This document shows positions 1 to 8,305 of a stretch of 58,267 nucleotides of DNA, one piece after another. Position 1 is the stretch's first letter, and the number at the start of each line of letters is the position of its first letter. Where the stretch lies: positions 265 through 58,531 of the forward strand of contig PKVW01000043.1 of NCBI GenBank assembly GCA_003131585.1, written 5' to 3'. The position numbers and the translations under genes were made by a program. This DNA comes from Acidobacteriaceae bacterium. Its GTDB lineage: Bacteria; Acidobacteriota; Terriglobia; Terriglobales; Acidobacteriaceae. The notes under the pieces were generated by a model. That model was not told the DNA's origin, did no database searches, and saw only the letters and a program-made list of their open reading frames with translations.

Positions 1-290
1 GCCGCGATCGGAGTGATGAATCAATCCCGGCGCAGGCTGCCGTTCGGACAAGGCCATGCGCAAAGCTTCTACCGCCAGACTCGCGCCCAGATGTCCCGCA
101 ACGGCCCAGCCGATCACGCGACGGGAATGCGCATCCAGAACCACGGCCACATAGGCAAACTCCTCCTGTAGTCGCACGTAGGTGATGTCGGCTACCCAGA
201 GCTCATTGAGGTTGCGCGTCACCAGGCCGCGCGCCAGGTTCGGCCAAATCCGCCAACCATGCCGCGAGTCGGTGGTCGGAGGCGCAAACC
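1..290 (-). pseudogene. IS3-family transposase (orfB) fragment, integrase core
   Basis: Reading the minus strand leftwards gives the typical IS3 OrfB catalytic core: a TTDS..HGW lead-in, then ELWVADITYVR with the first catalytic Asp, VVLDAHSRRVIGWA with the second Asp, and LIHHSDRG at the window edge. The catalytic Glu would lie beyond base 1. The protein is a DDE transposase that cuts and joins insertion-sequence ends. The N-terminal half and orfA are absent: upstream of about base 290 the frame runs into an unrelated interspersed repeat, so the element is interrupted or a relic at this end. Whether it is intact to the left cannot be seen. Family assignment is by motif recall and is confident; subgroup is not assigned. 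Confidence 0.8.
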
Positions 291-295
291 GGCGG

Positions 296-556
296 GTGCC
301 CAGGCTTTTGATCTCGCCGGCATCAGCAACATAGTGGGTGCCCCGTCCTTCGCGTTCTTTGCGAAGGGCGGGAGTCGGAAATGCCTGCGCAGGTGGCTCG
401 ACACGCTCGCGCTGCCGTAGGTGCGGTCCAAGCCGTGCGGTATGACAAAAAAAATAGTACACGCAGTATCGCCGCCCACCCTTGCAAAAAACGCAAGGAT
501 GGGGCACCCTCTGTGGGAATGGTGCACAGAGACATCGTTAAAGGTGGGCCACCCGC
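296..556. repeat. Interspersed intergenic repeat (acidobacterial type)
   Basis: About 260 bp bounded by GGGTGCCC on the left and GTGGGCCACCC on the right. It is rich in short inverted segments and has no credible gene. Its six-frame translations resemble strings I remember from many spurious acidobacterial ORFs, so I take it as a dispersed repeat of that phylum. It sits exactly between the transposase fragment and the Rhs fragment and fuses with both frames, which suggests recombination or insertion here. Copy number needs a genome search. Confidence 0.5.
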
Positions 557-576
557 CAACACAAAGACTGGCTGGC

Positions 577-1227
577 AATGCACGGCTGTCCTCCACTCCT
601 GGCACTGGCGTGGTCATTGGCGACTATGCCTTCGCCCCCTACGGTGAGCGCTATGACATCTTCGGCTCGACCAACAATAACCAACTGATGTTTACTGGAG
701 ACACCCAAGACGTAATCGCGGGGATGTACGACACGCCAAACCGAGAATACCAAGGCTCGCAACAAGGACGTCGGCTTTCTCCTGATCCTGCAGGCGCGCG
801 TTGGAACCTCTACGCCTACACGACAAACCCGAATGGCAGAATTGATCCATCAGGCTTAGAGGACTGCATGTGCGACTGGTTCACGGAAGAAGGCGGCGGT
901 GGTGGGCCCGATCCTGGCCCGTCGCCCGATCCTGGCCCGCCGCCCGATCCTGGGCCGCCGCCCGATCCTGGTACGCCGCCCGACCCTGGCACAGGGCCCC
1001 AACCCGGCTGTCCGGTCAGCGCCTGTGTGACGGCAACCTTTGTCGACGTAACCCATTGGGATGGACTTCATCAACTGCCCCGATGGCTGCGGACAAATCT
1101 GGTCGACCACGAATGGAGCCATGATCGATCTGACCGCAGTGTACGCGGGAGGTGCGGTGATTGCGGCGGCTCCGGCTGCCGCCGGAGTCATCGGGACTAC
1201 TTCAGTGACGGCTGCAGCGGCTGCTGA
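577..1227 (+). pseudogene. Rhs repeat-associated core C-terminus, 5'-truncated
   Basis: The frame shows the end of an Rhs core: YAFAPYGERYD, FTGDTQD, YDTPNREYQGSQ, LSPDPAGARWNLYAY and finally NGRIDPSGL, which is the classic boundary before the variable C-terminal tip. Rhs proteins are very large secreted or surface shells whose tip is often a toxin. Here only about 100 residues of core survive; the frame runs back into the interspersed repeat with no start of its own. After the boundary comes a proline-rich linker of five PDPGPP-like repeats (15-nt units, about 907-985), then a tip that changes frame near 1050. Most likely a remnant or a recombined silent tip. Confidence 0.75.
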
Positions 1228-1348
1228 GACCTACGGCATACCAGTCTTCACCACCTCACTTTGGCTACAGCAAAACTGGAATACGCTTATGAACTTGCGC
1301 AAGATCGTGATGGGCATCCCGCAGTGCCAGCAGAACGGTCCCTGCTAG
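1061..1348 (+). CDS. Possible Rhs C-terminal tip in a shifted frame
   Basis: A 95-residue frame that opens inside the end of the Rhs fragment. It reads CPDGCGQIWSTT, then a long Ala/Gly hydrophobic stretch (residues about 20-58), then a basic end. Its composition is more protein-like than the Arg/His-rich tail that the Rhs frame itself gives in the same place, so a single frameshift near 1050-1060 may have separated core and tip. No ribosome site is evident before the ATG at 1061. I recognise no toxin motif. Function unknown. Confidence 0.35.
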   Translation: MDFINCPDGCGQIWSTTNGAMIDLTAVYAGGAVIAAAPAAAGVIGTTSVTAAAAAETYGIPVFTTSLWLQQNWNTLMNLRKIVMGIPQCQQNGPC

Positions 1349-1375
1349 TTCCAGTTCAAGCGCGGAGAACTCTTT

Positions 1376-1795
1376 ATGTTATTCAATCTTTATGCAGAGC
1401 GCACAAAATGCCCTGAATGCAAAGCGAAGGTCAGGCTAGATTATGTACGATTTACGCCAACTTTTAGGTGTCCAGCCTGTCTGGCCGAAATTCAGGTTTC
1501 CCCTTTATACCTAAAGACACTGCGAATCGCCAGCATGGCTCTCGCGCTGTTCATTGCCTACATCCTCGCGCCGGATGTCCTCGCTTGGATTACGGTAGAC
1601 CGGGAAGATCGGTGGCCGGTGATGTTCTTGTTGATGGTGGGGTTGTGGTTCCTGTTCTCAATGATCTTAACCGCCCTCTTAGCCTTTCTGTGGGCATACA
1701 TCGTCAAGTATTGGCTCCCTCCAAAGCTTCAACGCCCTGTCCCCGACCCCGCCCCCCCCAGCCACTTTCAGGGTCTCGGTCTCGGGCCGAAGTGA
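1376..1795 (+). CDS. Small zinc-ribbon membrane protein next to Rhs tip
   Basis: A 139-residue protein. Residues 12-15 (CPEC) and 32-35 (CPAC) make a four-cysteine zinc ribbon; then come two strong membrane segments (about 50-70 and 82-112) and a proline-rich cytoplasmic tail. It begins 27 bp after the Rhs tip, in the same direction, which is where immunity or accessory genes of Rhs tips often lie, but no immunity family is recognised. Zinc-ribbon plus two-helix proteins of this kind are common hypothetical proteins in Acidobacteriota. Start at ATG 1376; a weak GGAGAA lies just upstream. Confidence 0.6.
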   Translation: MLFNLYAERTKCPECKAKVRLDYVRFTPTFRCPACLAEIQVSPLYLKTLRIASMALALFIAYILAPDVLAWITVDREDRWPVMFLLMVGLWFLFSMILTALLAFLWAYIVKYWLPPKLQRPVPDPAPPSHFQGLGLGPK

Positions 1796-1819
1796 AGCTG
1801 GCCCACGTTTGCGCCACCA

Positions 1820-1945
1820 CGACCGTGGGGAAACCTGGGGACATCCAAAACCCGGGGACATCCATGATAAGTAAAAGTCAAGATGGGGACAAACTGGGGG
1901 CAAACTGGGGACGAACGGGACGTTCCCCTATTTCCCGCAAGTCTA
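1820..1945. repeat. GGGGACA-type degenerate repeats, mobile-element relic
   Basis: The spacer after the zinc-ribbon gene contains at least five GGGGAC/GGGGAA words (1828-1918) ending in GGGACGTTCCCCTATTTCCC. Such strings usually flank REP-associated (Y1) transposases in these genomes; no transposase frame is present, so this would be a relic. From 1946 to 2189 there is only low-quality frame content, a TTTTCGCCGC direct repeat (about 1990-2010) and a perfect palindrome GTTCCCATGGGAAC at 2152-2165. Confidence 0.4.
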
Positions 1946-2189
1946 TGTAATTAGCACCTGCCATCTCTGACTGCCAGTCTCGTTCGCCGCTTTTCGCCGC
2001 TTTTCCTTCGCCCCATGGTTTTCGTGCCGATATATCGGCACTTGCCCAACCCCATCTACCTCAGCCATTTGCCGCCCGCCAACTATAGCTTTAAGGGAGT
2101 TTTCCGAGTTTTCCGAGATTTCCACAGCATCCCGGTAAAACTGCTCTAGTGTTCCCATGGGAACATTCGCAGCGGAACATCGACCCTGC

Positions 2190-2552
2190 CTAGGCTTGGT
2201 CGCGGTGAACTGTATCCATTGAGAAGGCGGGGAGGCAGACGGCGACGTATTCGGCGCCTTCGTGGGGAGTGGAGTAGCGGATCCATTCGCCCGCGCGGGC
2301 GATGACGGCTTGTCCGGCGGCGACGTCGAGGAAACCGTTCTTGTGTTCGACGCGCAGCGTGCCTTTGAGCACGATAGTGAACTCGTCGAAGGCGGGGGTC
2401 TGGCCGGGCTCGATCCATCCCGCGGGGCTGCGCATGTGGGCGACGCTGGCGGACGAGGTGTGGGAATTGACGCGTCCGATGTATTCGTCGATGAGCTTGG
2501 GCTTGTTGCCGGCGGATTGGATGCGCGTGGGTTGCGGGATTAGGGTTGGCAT
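2190..2552 (-). CDS. Small single-domain cupin protein
   Basis: A 120-residue protein beginning [12 protein letters not shown]. The middle reads [18 protein letters not shown] (strands around the first cupin motif) and then [16 protein letters not shown] (second motif), so it is one small beta-barrel cupin, similar in length to EutQ-like or other cupin_2 proteins that bind a metal or small ligand. The metal-binding histidines of motif 1 are not clear, so catalysis is uncertain. The longer frame upstream is low-complexity and I start at the ATG 2550-2552. It faces the RNase PH gene divergently across about 125 bp. Substrate unknown. Confidence 0.75.
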   Translation of the reverse strand: MPTLIPQPTRIQSAGNKPKLIDEYIGRVNSHTSSASVAHMRSPAGWIEPGQTPAFDEFTIVLKGTLRVEHKNGFLDVAAGQAVIARAGEWIRYSTPHEGAEYVAVCLPAFSMDTVHRDQA

Positions 2553-2678
2553 GGTTGGCGTTCTCAACTTCAGTGGCCAGTGGCTCTGCGTGTCAGTATG
2601 AGTGTAGCTCGGCGGCGAGGTCGAAGAAAACTCTCCGCCGAAGGAAAGGGGTGGGCGCATCGTTTACAATCTTCGCTT

Positions 2679-3416
2679 ATGTTCTATCGCTCGGACAATC
2701 GCGCTATCGACCAACTGCGCCCGGTTTCAATCATTCCCGATTTCATTACCACTGCGGAAGGGTCTGTGCTGATTGAGGTGGGGAACACGCGGGTGATTTG
2801 TACCGCGTCGATCGAAGAGGCTGTGCCGCAGTTTATGCGGAACTCGGGCAAGGGATGGATCTCGAGCGAGTATGCGATGATTCCGCGGGCGACGCTGACG
2901 CGCACGGCGCGGGAAGTGGCGAAGGGGCGGCCGAGCGGGCGCACGCACGAAATCCAGCGGCTGATTGGGCGGTCGCTGCGCGCGGTGACCGATCTGGCGC
3001 GGCTGGGCGAGCGCACGATCTGGATTGATTGCGACGTGATCCAGGCCGATGGCGGTACGCGCACGGCTTCGATTACCGGCGCGTTCGTCGCGCTGGGGCT
3101 GGCGCTGGAAAAGTTAGTTGAGGCTGGAACTTTGACTTCGGTTCCGTTGAAGGATTTTGTGGCCGCGGTGAGTGTTGGGATTGTAGACGGGGAAGTGTTG
3201 CTTGATCTTTGCTATGAGGAAGACTCGCGCGCCGATGTGGACATGAATTTTGTGATGACGGCCGGGCACAAGATGGTGGAAGTGCAGGCGACGGCGGAAC
3301 GGCAGGCGTTCGATGAAGCGCAGTTCGCGAAGATGCTGGCGTTCGCGCGGCAGGGCGTGCAGTCGCTGATCGCCAAGCAGCAAGGGGTGTTGAGCGGGCT
3401 GACGCTGAGGCAGTAG
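2679..3416 (+). CDS. rph: Ribonuclease PH
   Basis: A 245-residue phosphorolytic 3'-5' exoribonuclease that trims tRNA precursors to the CCA end, using phosphate and releasing nucleoside diphosphates. Diagnostic stretches are [16 protein letters not shown] (about 14-29), the [10 protein letters not shown] strand (35-44), the phosphate-binding region [20 protein letters not shown] (83-102) and the active-site [15 protein letters not shown] (121-135). Length is normal for the hexameric enzyme. ATG 2679 is chosen because the protein then begins [15 protein letters not shown] like the family; the longer frame upstream has no homology. In many bacteria rdgB follows; here a toxin-antitoxin pair on the other strand follows within 8 bp. 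Confidence 0.95.
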   Translation: MFYRSDNRAIDQLRPVSIIPDFITTAEGSVLIEVGNTRVICTASIEEAVPQFMRNSGKGWISSEYAMIPRATLTRTAREVAKGRPSGRTHEIQRLIGRSLRAVTDLARLGERTIWIDCDVIQADGGTRTASITGAFVALGLALEKLVEAGTLTSVPLKDFVAAVSVGIVDGEVLLDLCYEEDSRADVDMNFVMTAGHKMVEVQATAERQAFDEAQFAKMLAFARQGVQSLIAKQQGVLSGLTLRQ

Positions 3417-3423
3417 GGGCGCT

Positions 3424-3885
3424 CTACTCTTCCAGCAGTTCTTCCAGCAATTCTTCCAGCAATTCATGCGGCTTCGTGGAAAACGGATTTACCACCGTCA
3501 CGCCGTGCCAGGTAAATCCTTGCTGCATATCTTCCGATAAGAGCAGCCGGCAGCCCGCACTGGCCGCCGCAGCAAGGATAATCGCGTCCCAGATGTCCAG
3601 CCCATGATCCACCGAGAGATCGGCCGCAGCGGCCAGCACAGGCGGCGACGTTTCGATCAAGGGAAAGATGTCGACGAAATTGCCCACTGCCGCCCGGGCG
3701 CTCGCGGGCTTGTAATTCGCCTTCCGGACCAGCACCCGAAACAGCTCGCCCAACACCTGCACCGGAACGTAGGTGCTCCCCGCCGGCAATCTCGCGACCA
3801 TCTCAGCGGCGCTCGCTTTGCGGGAAGCGCCGTTCACGCCCTCGATGTAAGCCAGAATGTTGGTGTCGAGCGCGACCTTCACCAC
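3424..3885 (-). CDS. vapC: VapC-type PIN-domain toxin
   Basis: A 153-residue PIN-domain ribonuclease. The acidic site is visible: D7 in ALDTNILAY, E47 in VLGELFR, D100 in DIWDAIILAAA, and D119 in LLSEDM. VapC toxins cut tRNA or rRNA when freed from their antitoxin. It lies 8 bp downstream of a Phd-type antitoxin, forming an operon on the minus strand. The C-terminus is odd: HELLEELLEELLEE comes from three near-identical 12-nt units (about 3427-3462), a local tandem expansion that lengthens the protein without breaking the frame. Target RNA unknown. Confidence 0.88.
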   Translation of the reverse strand: MVKVALDTNILAYIEGVNGASRKASAAEMVARLPAGSTYVPVQVLGELFRVLVRKANYKPASARAAVGNFVDIFPLIETSPPVLAAAADLSVDHGLDIWDAIILAAAASAGCRLLLSEDMQQGFTWHGVTVVNPFSTKPHELLEELLEELLEE

Positions 3886-3893
3886 AGTCTCCG

Positions 3894-4136
3894 TTAGTCG
3901 TAAAGTTCATCCCTTGTCCAGCGCCCGATATTCATGACGGGCTGCTTGCGCAAACGCCGCAGCAATCTGCCCCAGCCCGGCGAATCGCCGACTTTGCCTT
4001 GTTTCGACTGCACCGGCGCGATGCGGGCGACCGGCCTGCCGTGGCTGGTCACGACGTAGCTTCGACCTTCACGAACGTCTCTGAGAAGCCGGGAGAAGTT
4101 CCGGTTCGCGTCGGCAGCTGAGATCGTTTTTTCCAT
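3894..4136 (-). CDS. Phd/YefM-type antitoxin for the PIN toxin
   Basis: An 80-residue protein beginning MEKTISAADANRNFSRLL with SYVVTSHGRPVARI, the Phd/YefM DNA-binding fold that dimerises on its own promoter; the C-terminal half (from about 50) would wrap the toxin. I choose ATG 4134-4136, which has GAAGAG about 8 nt upstream, over a TTG start five codons earlier. Upstream is an AT-rich tract with a GTAG...CTAC dyad (about 4153-4170 on the minus strand), a likely autoregulatory site. The pair is type II; a Phd-class antitoxin with a PIN toxin is a common mixed pairing. Confidence 0.85.
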   Translation of the reverse strand: MEKTISAADANRNFSRLLRDVREGRSYVVTSHGRPVARIAPVQSKQGKVGDSPGWGRLLRRLRKQPVMNIGRWTRDELYD

Positions 4137-4212
4137 GACGGCACTCTTCAAAGTAGTTATATTACCTACATTAAGCGCACCCAGTCAAGGGCTCACGCGC
4201 TCATCACGGGCC

Positions 4213-5577
4213 CTACGCGATCCAGACGGTTTTGATGTTCATGAACTCGCGGATGCCGTTGGCGGAGAGTTCGCGGCCGTGGCCGGACTGTTTGACTCCG
4301 CCGAAGGGGATGCGGGGGTCGGAGGCGACCATCTTGTTGATGAAGACCATGCCGGCTTCGAGTTCGTTGATGAAGCGTTCGCGCTCGCGGTCGTCGGTGG
4401 TCCAGGCGCTGGCGCCGAGGCCGAAGCGGCTATCGTTGGCGAGGCGGATGGCCTCGTCGGTATCTTTGACGCGGAATAGCGATGCGACCGGGCCAAAGAA
4501 TTCTTCGTGGTACGCCGGCGACTCTTTCGGGATGTCGGTCAAAACCGTCGGCGCATAGTAATTGCCGGGCTGCTTGAGGGGATGGCCGCCGGTTAGGAGT
4601 TTGGCTCCGGCCCGCAGGGTTTTTTGAACGTCCGCATCGAGCGAGGTGACGGCATCGGCGGTGGCCAGCGGTCCTAGTTCAGTCTTCTCGTCGAAGGGAT
4701 CGCCTACGCGTAGATTTTTCATGCGGGCGACGAATTTGCGCTCGAACTCGGCGGCGATGGGTTCGGCTACGATGAAACGTTTGGCGGCAATGCAGGATTG
4801 GCCGTTGTTGAGGACGCGAGCCTCGACTGCGGTGGCGACGGCGGCTTCGAGATCGGCGCTGGGCATGACGATGAAGGGATCGCTGCCGCCGAGTTCCAGA
4901 ACGACTTTCTTAATGCGCTTGGCGGCGGCGATTCCGACCTGGATGCCGGCCTGCTCGCTTCCGGTGAGCGTGGCGGCGACGACGCGCGGGTCGTTCAAGA
5001 TTGCGTCTACTTGTTGCGAACCGATGAGCAGGGTTTGAAATGCCCCTTGGGGAAATCCGGCTTCGAGAAAAATCTTCTCAATCGCGAGGGCGCACTGCGG
5101 GACGTTCGAGGCGTGCTTTAGGAGGCCGACGTTGCCGGCCATCAGAGCGGGAGCGGCGAAGCGAATTACCTGCCAGAAAGGGAAGTTCCATGGCATTACG
5201 GCGAGAATGGGTCCGATGGGAAGATAACGGATAAAACTCTTCCTGGCTCCGGTCTCGATGACTTCGTCGGCGAGAAACTTCTCCGCGTTCCCGGCGTAGT
5301 AGCGGCAACCTCCAGCGCACTTCACGGCCTCGGCTACGGCGGCTTTGTAGGGCTTGCCCATTTCGAGCGTCATCAAGTGGGCGAACTTTTCTTTGTCGCG
5401 GTCGAGGATGTCGGCGGCTTTCAGCATGCGGCGAGCGCGCTCGGCGAAGGAAGTCTTGCGCTCGGCGCGAAAGGCGGTGACGGCGAGTTGGAGTTTTTGC
5501 TCGATCTGGGCGCTGGAAAGAGGTTCAAAAGTCTTGATCACTTCGCCGGTGGCGGGGTTTGTGGTAGCGATTGCCAT
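4213..5577 (-). CDS. gabD: NAD(P)-dependent succinate-semialdehyde dehydrogenase-like
   Basis: A 454-residue aldehyde dehydrogenase. It oxidises an aldehyde to the acid with NAD(P)+; the closest family by motifs is the GabD/SSADH group that feeds succinate from GABA breakdown. Landmarks are MPWNFPFWQVIRF (128-140) in the cofactor domain, the general base E228 in VVLELGGSDP, the nucleophile C262 in NNGQSCIAAKRF, and EEFFGPV near the substrate tunnel. Length is typical (about 455). No gabT or transporter is adjacent; it is flanked on both sides by toxin-antitoxin pairs. Exact aldehyde substrate is inferred, not shown. Confidence 0.85.
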   Translation of the reverse strand: MAIATTNPATGEVIKTFEPLSSAQIEQKLQLAVTAFRAERKTSFAERARRMLKAADILDRDKEKFAHLMTLEMGKPYKAAVAEAVKCAGGCRYYAGNAEKFLADEVIETGARKSFIRYLPIGPILAVMPWNFPFWQVIRFAAPALMAGNVGLLKHASNVPQCALAIEKIFLEAGFPQGAFQTLLIGSQQVDAILNDPRVVAATLTGSEQAGIQVGIAAAKRIKKVVLELGGSDPFIVMPSADLEAAVATAVEARVLNNGQSCIAAKRFIVAEPIAAEFERKFVARMKNLRVGDPFDEKTELGPLATADAVTSLDADVQKTLRAGAKLLTGGHPLKQPGNYYAPTVLTDIPKESPAYHEEFFGPVASLFRVKDTDEAIRLANDSRFGLGASAWTTDDRERERFINELEAGMVFINKMVASDPRIPFGGVKQSGHGRELSANGIREFMNIKTVWIA

Positions 5578-5668
5578 AGGGTCGCACCTTTCGTCGCAAG
5601 TGAATTGCTCATACCACGATAACAGTTGGACGATAAACTTGGCTCCATTGGGAAACCTGCTGCTCTAG

Positions 5669-5689
5669 TGTATACTGACCGTATATACA
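5669..5689. promoter_or_regulatory. Inverted-repeat operator of the vapBC operon
   Basis: A perfect dyad TGTATA-N9-TATACA ends 12 bp before the vapB start and overlaps a TATACT -10-like hexamer. VapB antitoxins with AbrB folds bind such palindromes to repress their own operon. GGAGG (5691-5695) lies immediately downstream as the ribosome site for ATG 5702. Confidence 0.6.
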
Positions 5690-5701
5690 TGGAGGATGTC
5701 G

Positions 5702-5932
5702 ATGACCGTCGCCAAGGTGTTTCGCTCGGGCAACAGCCAGGCGGTTCGCTTGCCCAAGGAGTTTCGCTTCAAAGCCAGGGAAGTGGAGATCTTCCGTCGC
5801 GGGCAGGAGATTGTTTTGCGCGAGAAAGATAAGACGCTCGCGCGCGCCTTCGAACTTATCGCAGGTTTGCCCCATGATTTCGACATCCCGGGCCGCAACA
5901 AAGATTATCCTCAGAAGCGCAAGGGGCTGTGA
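5702..5932 (+). CDS. vapB: VapB-type antitoxin, AbrB/SpoVT fold
   Basis: A 76-residue protein. MTVAKVFRSGNSQAVRLPKE followed by VEIFRRGQEIVLRE is the swapped-hairpin AbrB DNA-binding domain of VapB antitoxins. The acidic-to-basic tail (about 48-76) would block the toxin. An ATG at 5696 touches the GGAGG sequence, so ATG 5702 with 6-nt spacing is preferred. The stop codon overlaps the toxin start (TGATG), which implies translational coupling and autoregulation through the dyad upstream. Confidence 0.9.
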   Translation: MTVAKVFRSGNSQAVRLPKEFRFKAREVEIFRRGQEIVLREKDKTLARAFELIAGLPHDFDIPGRNKDYPQKRKGL

Positions 5933-6339
5933 TGGAAATGCGATTTTTGCTCGACACCGATATTTTCATCTATATCCGGCAGAAGAGGCCAGAAGAGGTT
6001 TCTCGACGATTTAGCAAACTACATCCGGGCGAGGCCGCGATTTCAGTCATTACTTACGGCGAACTTCTGTATGGCGCCGCCAAGAGTGTGCGCCGCGCCG
6101 ACGCGCTGGCGCGGTTGAGTGCACTTATCGATCTGCTGCCCATCCTGCCTCTTGAGAAGGGTGTGGCCCATGCCTACAGCGAAATTCGAGCTGAGCTCGA
6201 ATCAAATGGTGAAATGATTGGCAACAACGACCTCTGGATCGCGGCGCACGCTCTGGCGGCGGGATTGACCCTGGTCACCAATAACGAACGAGAATTCCGG
6301 CGGGTTCGGGGACTGAAGGTGCAGAACTGGGCCGCTTAG
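5932..6339 (+). CDS. vapC: VapC-type PIN-domain toxin
   Basis: A 135-residue PIN ribonuclease with the full acidic set: D8 in LLDTDIFIY, E44 in TYGELLYG, D100 in GNNDLWIAAHA and an Asn/Glu-rich LVTNNEREF strand end. It is the tRNA(fMet)-specific VapC type by overall look (ISVITYGELLYGA, NNDLWIAAHAL), although cleavage specificity is inferred. Its ATG overlaps the vapB stop by one base. This is the second toxin-antitoxin pair within 3 kb and is of a different antitoxin class from the first. Confidence 0.9.
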   Translation: MEMRFLLDTDIFIYIRQKRPEEVSRRFSKLHPGEAAISVITYGELLYGAAKSVRRADALARLSALIDLLPILPLEKGVAHAYSEIRAELESNGEMIGNNDLWIAAHALAAGLTLVTNNEREFRRVRGLKVQNWAA

Positions 6340-6446
6340 TTGCTCGGAAATAATCTTAATCCAGCCCAAGCCCGCCCTTGCGTTTCCTTGGTTTACAATT
6401 GAGTGTTTCAAGCACTCATCTTTTCAGCACTGATTCGGAGGAATCT

Positions 6447-7454
6447 ATGAAGCTTACCCCCGGCAAACTTGCGGGTCTTAGAAACGTCTCGAACGAACGC
6501 GGCGTGATCGCGGCTGCGGCGATGGATCAGCGGGGGTCGCTGCAGAAATCGCTGGGCAAAGAAAAAGGTGGCGAGGTGAGCGACGCCATGATGGAGGAAT
6601 TCAAGACGCTGGTCGCCGAGGTCTTGACGCCACATGCCAGCGCCATCCTGCTGGACCCGGAGTGGGGACTGCCGGCGTCGAAGCGCCGGGCCAAGAACGC
6701 CGGACTGTTGCTGGCCTATGAGAAGACCGGATACGACAAGACCGGTCCGGGACGGTTGGGAGATCTGCTGGATCACTGGTCGGCGCGGCGGTTGAAAGAA
6801 GCGGGAGCCGACTGCGTGAAGATTCTGCTTTACTACACGCCGTTCGATCCCAAGGAGGTGAACGACAAGAAGCACGCGTGGGTGGAGCGCATTGGGGATG
6901 AGTGCCGGGCGAATGACATCCCATACTTTCTGGAGTTTGTCGGATATGACGAGGGCGCGGACGAGAAGGGATTGGAATACGCGAAGAAGAAGCCGCAGAT
7001 CGTTACCGAGAGCATGCGGGAGTTCAGCAAAGACCGCTACGGAGTGGATGTGCTGAAGGTCGAGGTGCCGGTGAACATGAAGTTTGTGGAAGGCGCGAAG
7101 TGCTTTGGCGGGCAGAAGGCTTATACGAAGAAGGAAGCGATTGACCTGTTTCACAAAGCGGCGAACGTGGCGACCAAGCCGTTCATTTATCTTTCTGCGG
7201 GCGTGAGCAATGCGGAGTTCAGCGAGACGCTGGAGCTGGCGGGCGAATCCGGGGTGAAGTTCAACGGCGTGCTGTGCGGGCGCGCGACGTGGAAAGATGG
7301 GATTCCGATTTACGCGAAGCAGGGCGCTACGGCGTTCCGTTCGTGGCTGGAGACTGAAGGAGTGAAGAACATTAACAACGTTAACGGCAAGCTGAAGGCG
7401 GCGACCTCGTGGCACTCGATCTATGAAGTGGAGCCCGCGCTGGCCGGGGCGTAG
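6447..7454 (+). CDS. lacD: Tagatose 1,6-bisphosphate aldolase (LacD family)
   Basis: A 335-residue class I aldolase that splits tagatose 1,6-bisphosphate (and often related ketose bisphosphates) into dihydroxyacetone phosphate and glyceraldehyde 3-phosphate. It begins MKLTPGKLAGLRNVSNERGV, has AAAAMDQRGSL (22-32), SAILLDPEWG (65-74) and the Schiff-base lysine K204 in VDVLKVEVPVN, and ends in the family's SWHSIYE region. GGAGGA sits 5 bp before ATG 6447, so the longer upstream frame is rejected. No other lac or tagatose genes are near, so it may serve a broader sugar role. Confidence 0.88.
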   Translation: MKLTPGKLAGLRNVSNERGVIAAAAMDQRGSLQKSLGKEKGGEVSDAMMEEFKTLVAEVLTPHASAILLDPEWGLPASKRRAKNAGLLLAYEKTGYDKTGPGRLGDLLDHWSARRLKEAGADCVKILLYYTPFDPKEVNDKKHAWVERIGDECRANDIPYFLEFVGYDEGADEKGLEYAKKKPQIVTESMREFSKDRYGVDVLKVEVPVNMKFVEGAKCFGGQKAYTKKEAIDLFHKAANVATKPFIYLSAGVSNAEFSETLELAGESGVKFNGVLCGRATWKDGIPIYAKQGATAFRSWLETEGVKNINNVNGKLKAATSWHSIYEVEPALAGA

Positions 7455-7486
7455 GCTGCGGAAAAAGTCGCGTTGAACGCAAAATG

Positions 7487-7580
7487 CGTTCCCCGGGGCT
7501 GAAGCCCGCATTGATGGTGGGCGCTTTACGCGGCGCTGAAGCGCCGCTCTTCCACGTTACCGCACGACTTCATTCGTTTT
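7487..7580. repeat. Hairpin-rich intergenic repeat
   Basis: The spacer between the aldolase and the GerMN gene contains CCCCGGGGCTGAAGCCCG followed by CGGCGCTGAAGCGCCG, two hairpins of the same design (GGCTGAAGCC core), flanked by TTCCGCAGCCTG-like ends in opposite orientation (7457 and 7577). I recall this pair of hairpins as a common acidobacterial intergenic element. No gene is visible from 7455 to 7699. Confidence 0.5.
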
Positions 7581-7699
7581 TCCGCAGCCTGTTAGGAAAT
7601 GCGTGGCACAGGCGATTTGCCCGCGCCTTTTTTTTATCCCGCAGGGCAAGCTACCCGGAAGCGCATCTGTTTCGCGGCGGCAGTGCGCGACGACGGCTA

Positions 7700-8299
7700 C
7701 TACTGGGTCGACTGCAGTTGCGTGGTTAGCTGATTGATGGCGGAAACATCGAAGAATCCGGAGAGATCGGCGTGGCCGGCCAGGGTTTCGCGCTGCTTAC
7801 CTTCCACCAGGATCTTCACTTTGAGAATGCCGGGGAGATTGGCCGCGAGCGTCTGGATCAGAGACGCTACGGTGAGTTCTTCGGTCAGCACGCCGGAGCG
7901 ATGACCGTCGGCGAACGCGGCGTTGACGTCGATGACGGCGAGTCCGGGATCGACCAGGTAGACGTTGCGAATGTCGGCGCCGGGCGGCAGCGGGTGAGGC
8001 GAGGACTTGTCCAGGTATAGGGCGACGAGGGCGCGGAGCAATTCTTCGGCGCGTTGCTGGCGGACCGAAGGCAGTGGAATACGGGCGGACTGGGCGTGGA
8101 GCACGCCGATATCGTCATAAGCCACGAACAGCGTGACTTGCTCGGTAGGTCCGGCCACGGGAGGCACGACGGGACGGGTGTCGATGGAGGCGACGGGACC
8201 GATTGCCGCGCGGCCGCGCATGTGCCAGGCGTAGAGGCTCATGCCCAGCACGGCCAGCAGCAGCACGGAGACGGCGATAAAAAAATGGCGAGGAATCAT
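7700..8299 (-). CDS. GerMN-domain lipoprotein-like/anchored protein
   Basis: A 199-residue protein with one membrane anchor (about 8-25: IAVSVLLLAVLGMSLYAW) and an exported GerMN domain (about 55-190). The domain core reads QVTLFVAYDD, then RAEELLRALVALYL, then NVYLVDPGLAVIDVNAAFAD and LTVASLIQTLAAN, as in spore-germination GerM and many non-sporulating homologues that sit with cell-wall amidases. The next gene upstream on the same strand is exactly such an amidase, so a joint role in peptidoglycan remodelling is likely. ATG 8297-8299 is chosen because upstream sequence is the low-complexity repeat at 8306-8430. Confidence 0.82.
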   Translation of the reverse strand: MIPRHFFIAVSVLLLAVLGMSLYAWHMRGRAAIGPVASIDTRPVVPPVAGPTEQVTLFVAYDDIGVLHAQSARIPLPSVRQQRAEELLRALVALYLDKSSPHPLPPGADIRNVYLVDPGLAVIDVNAAFADGHRSGVLTEELTVASLIQTLAANLPGILKVKILVEGKQRETLAGHADLSGFFDVSAINQLTTQLQSTQ

Positions 8300-8305
8300 A
8301 AAGCC

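Noticed and set aside
1943-2158. 71-residue minus-strand frame in the repeat-rich spacer
   Set aside because: It overlaps a palindrome and has no homology-like pattern or ribosome site; probably chance.
6408-7511. 367-residue frame opposite the aldolase
   Set aside because: Arg/His/Leu-rich antisense shadow of the plus-strand aldolase.
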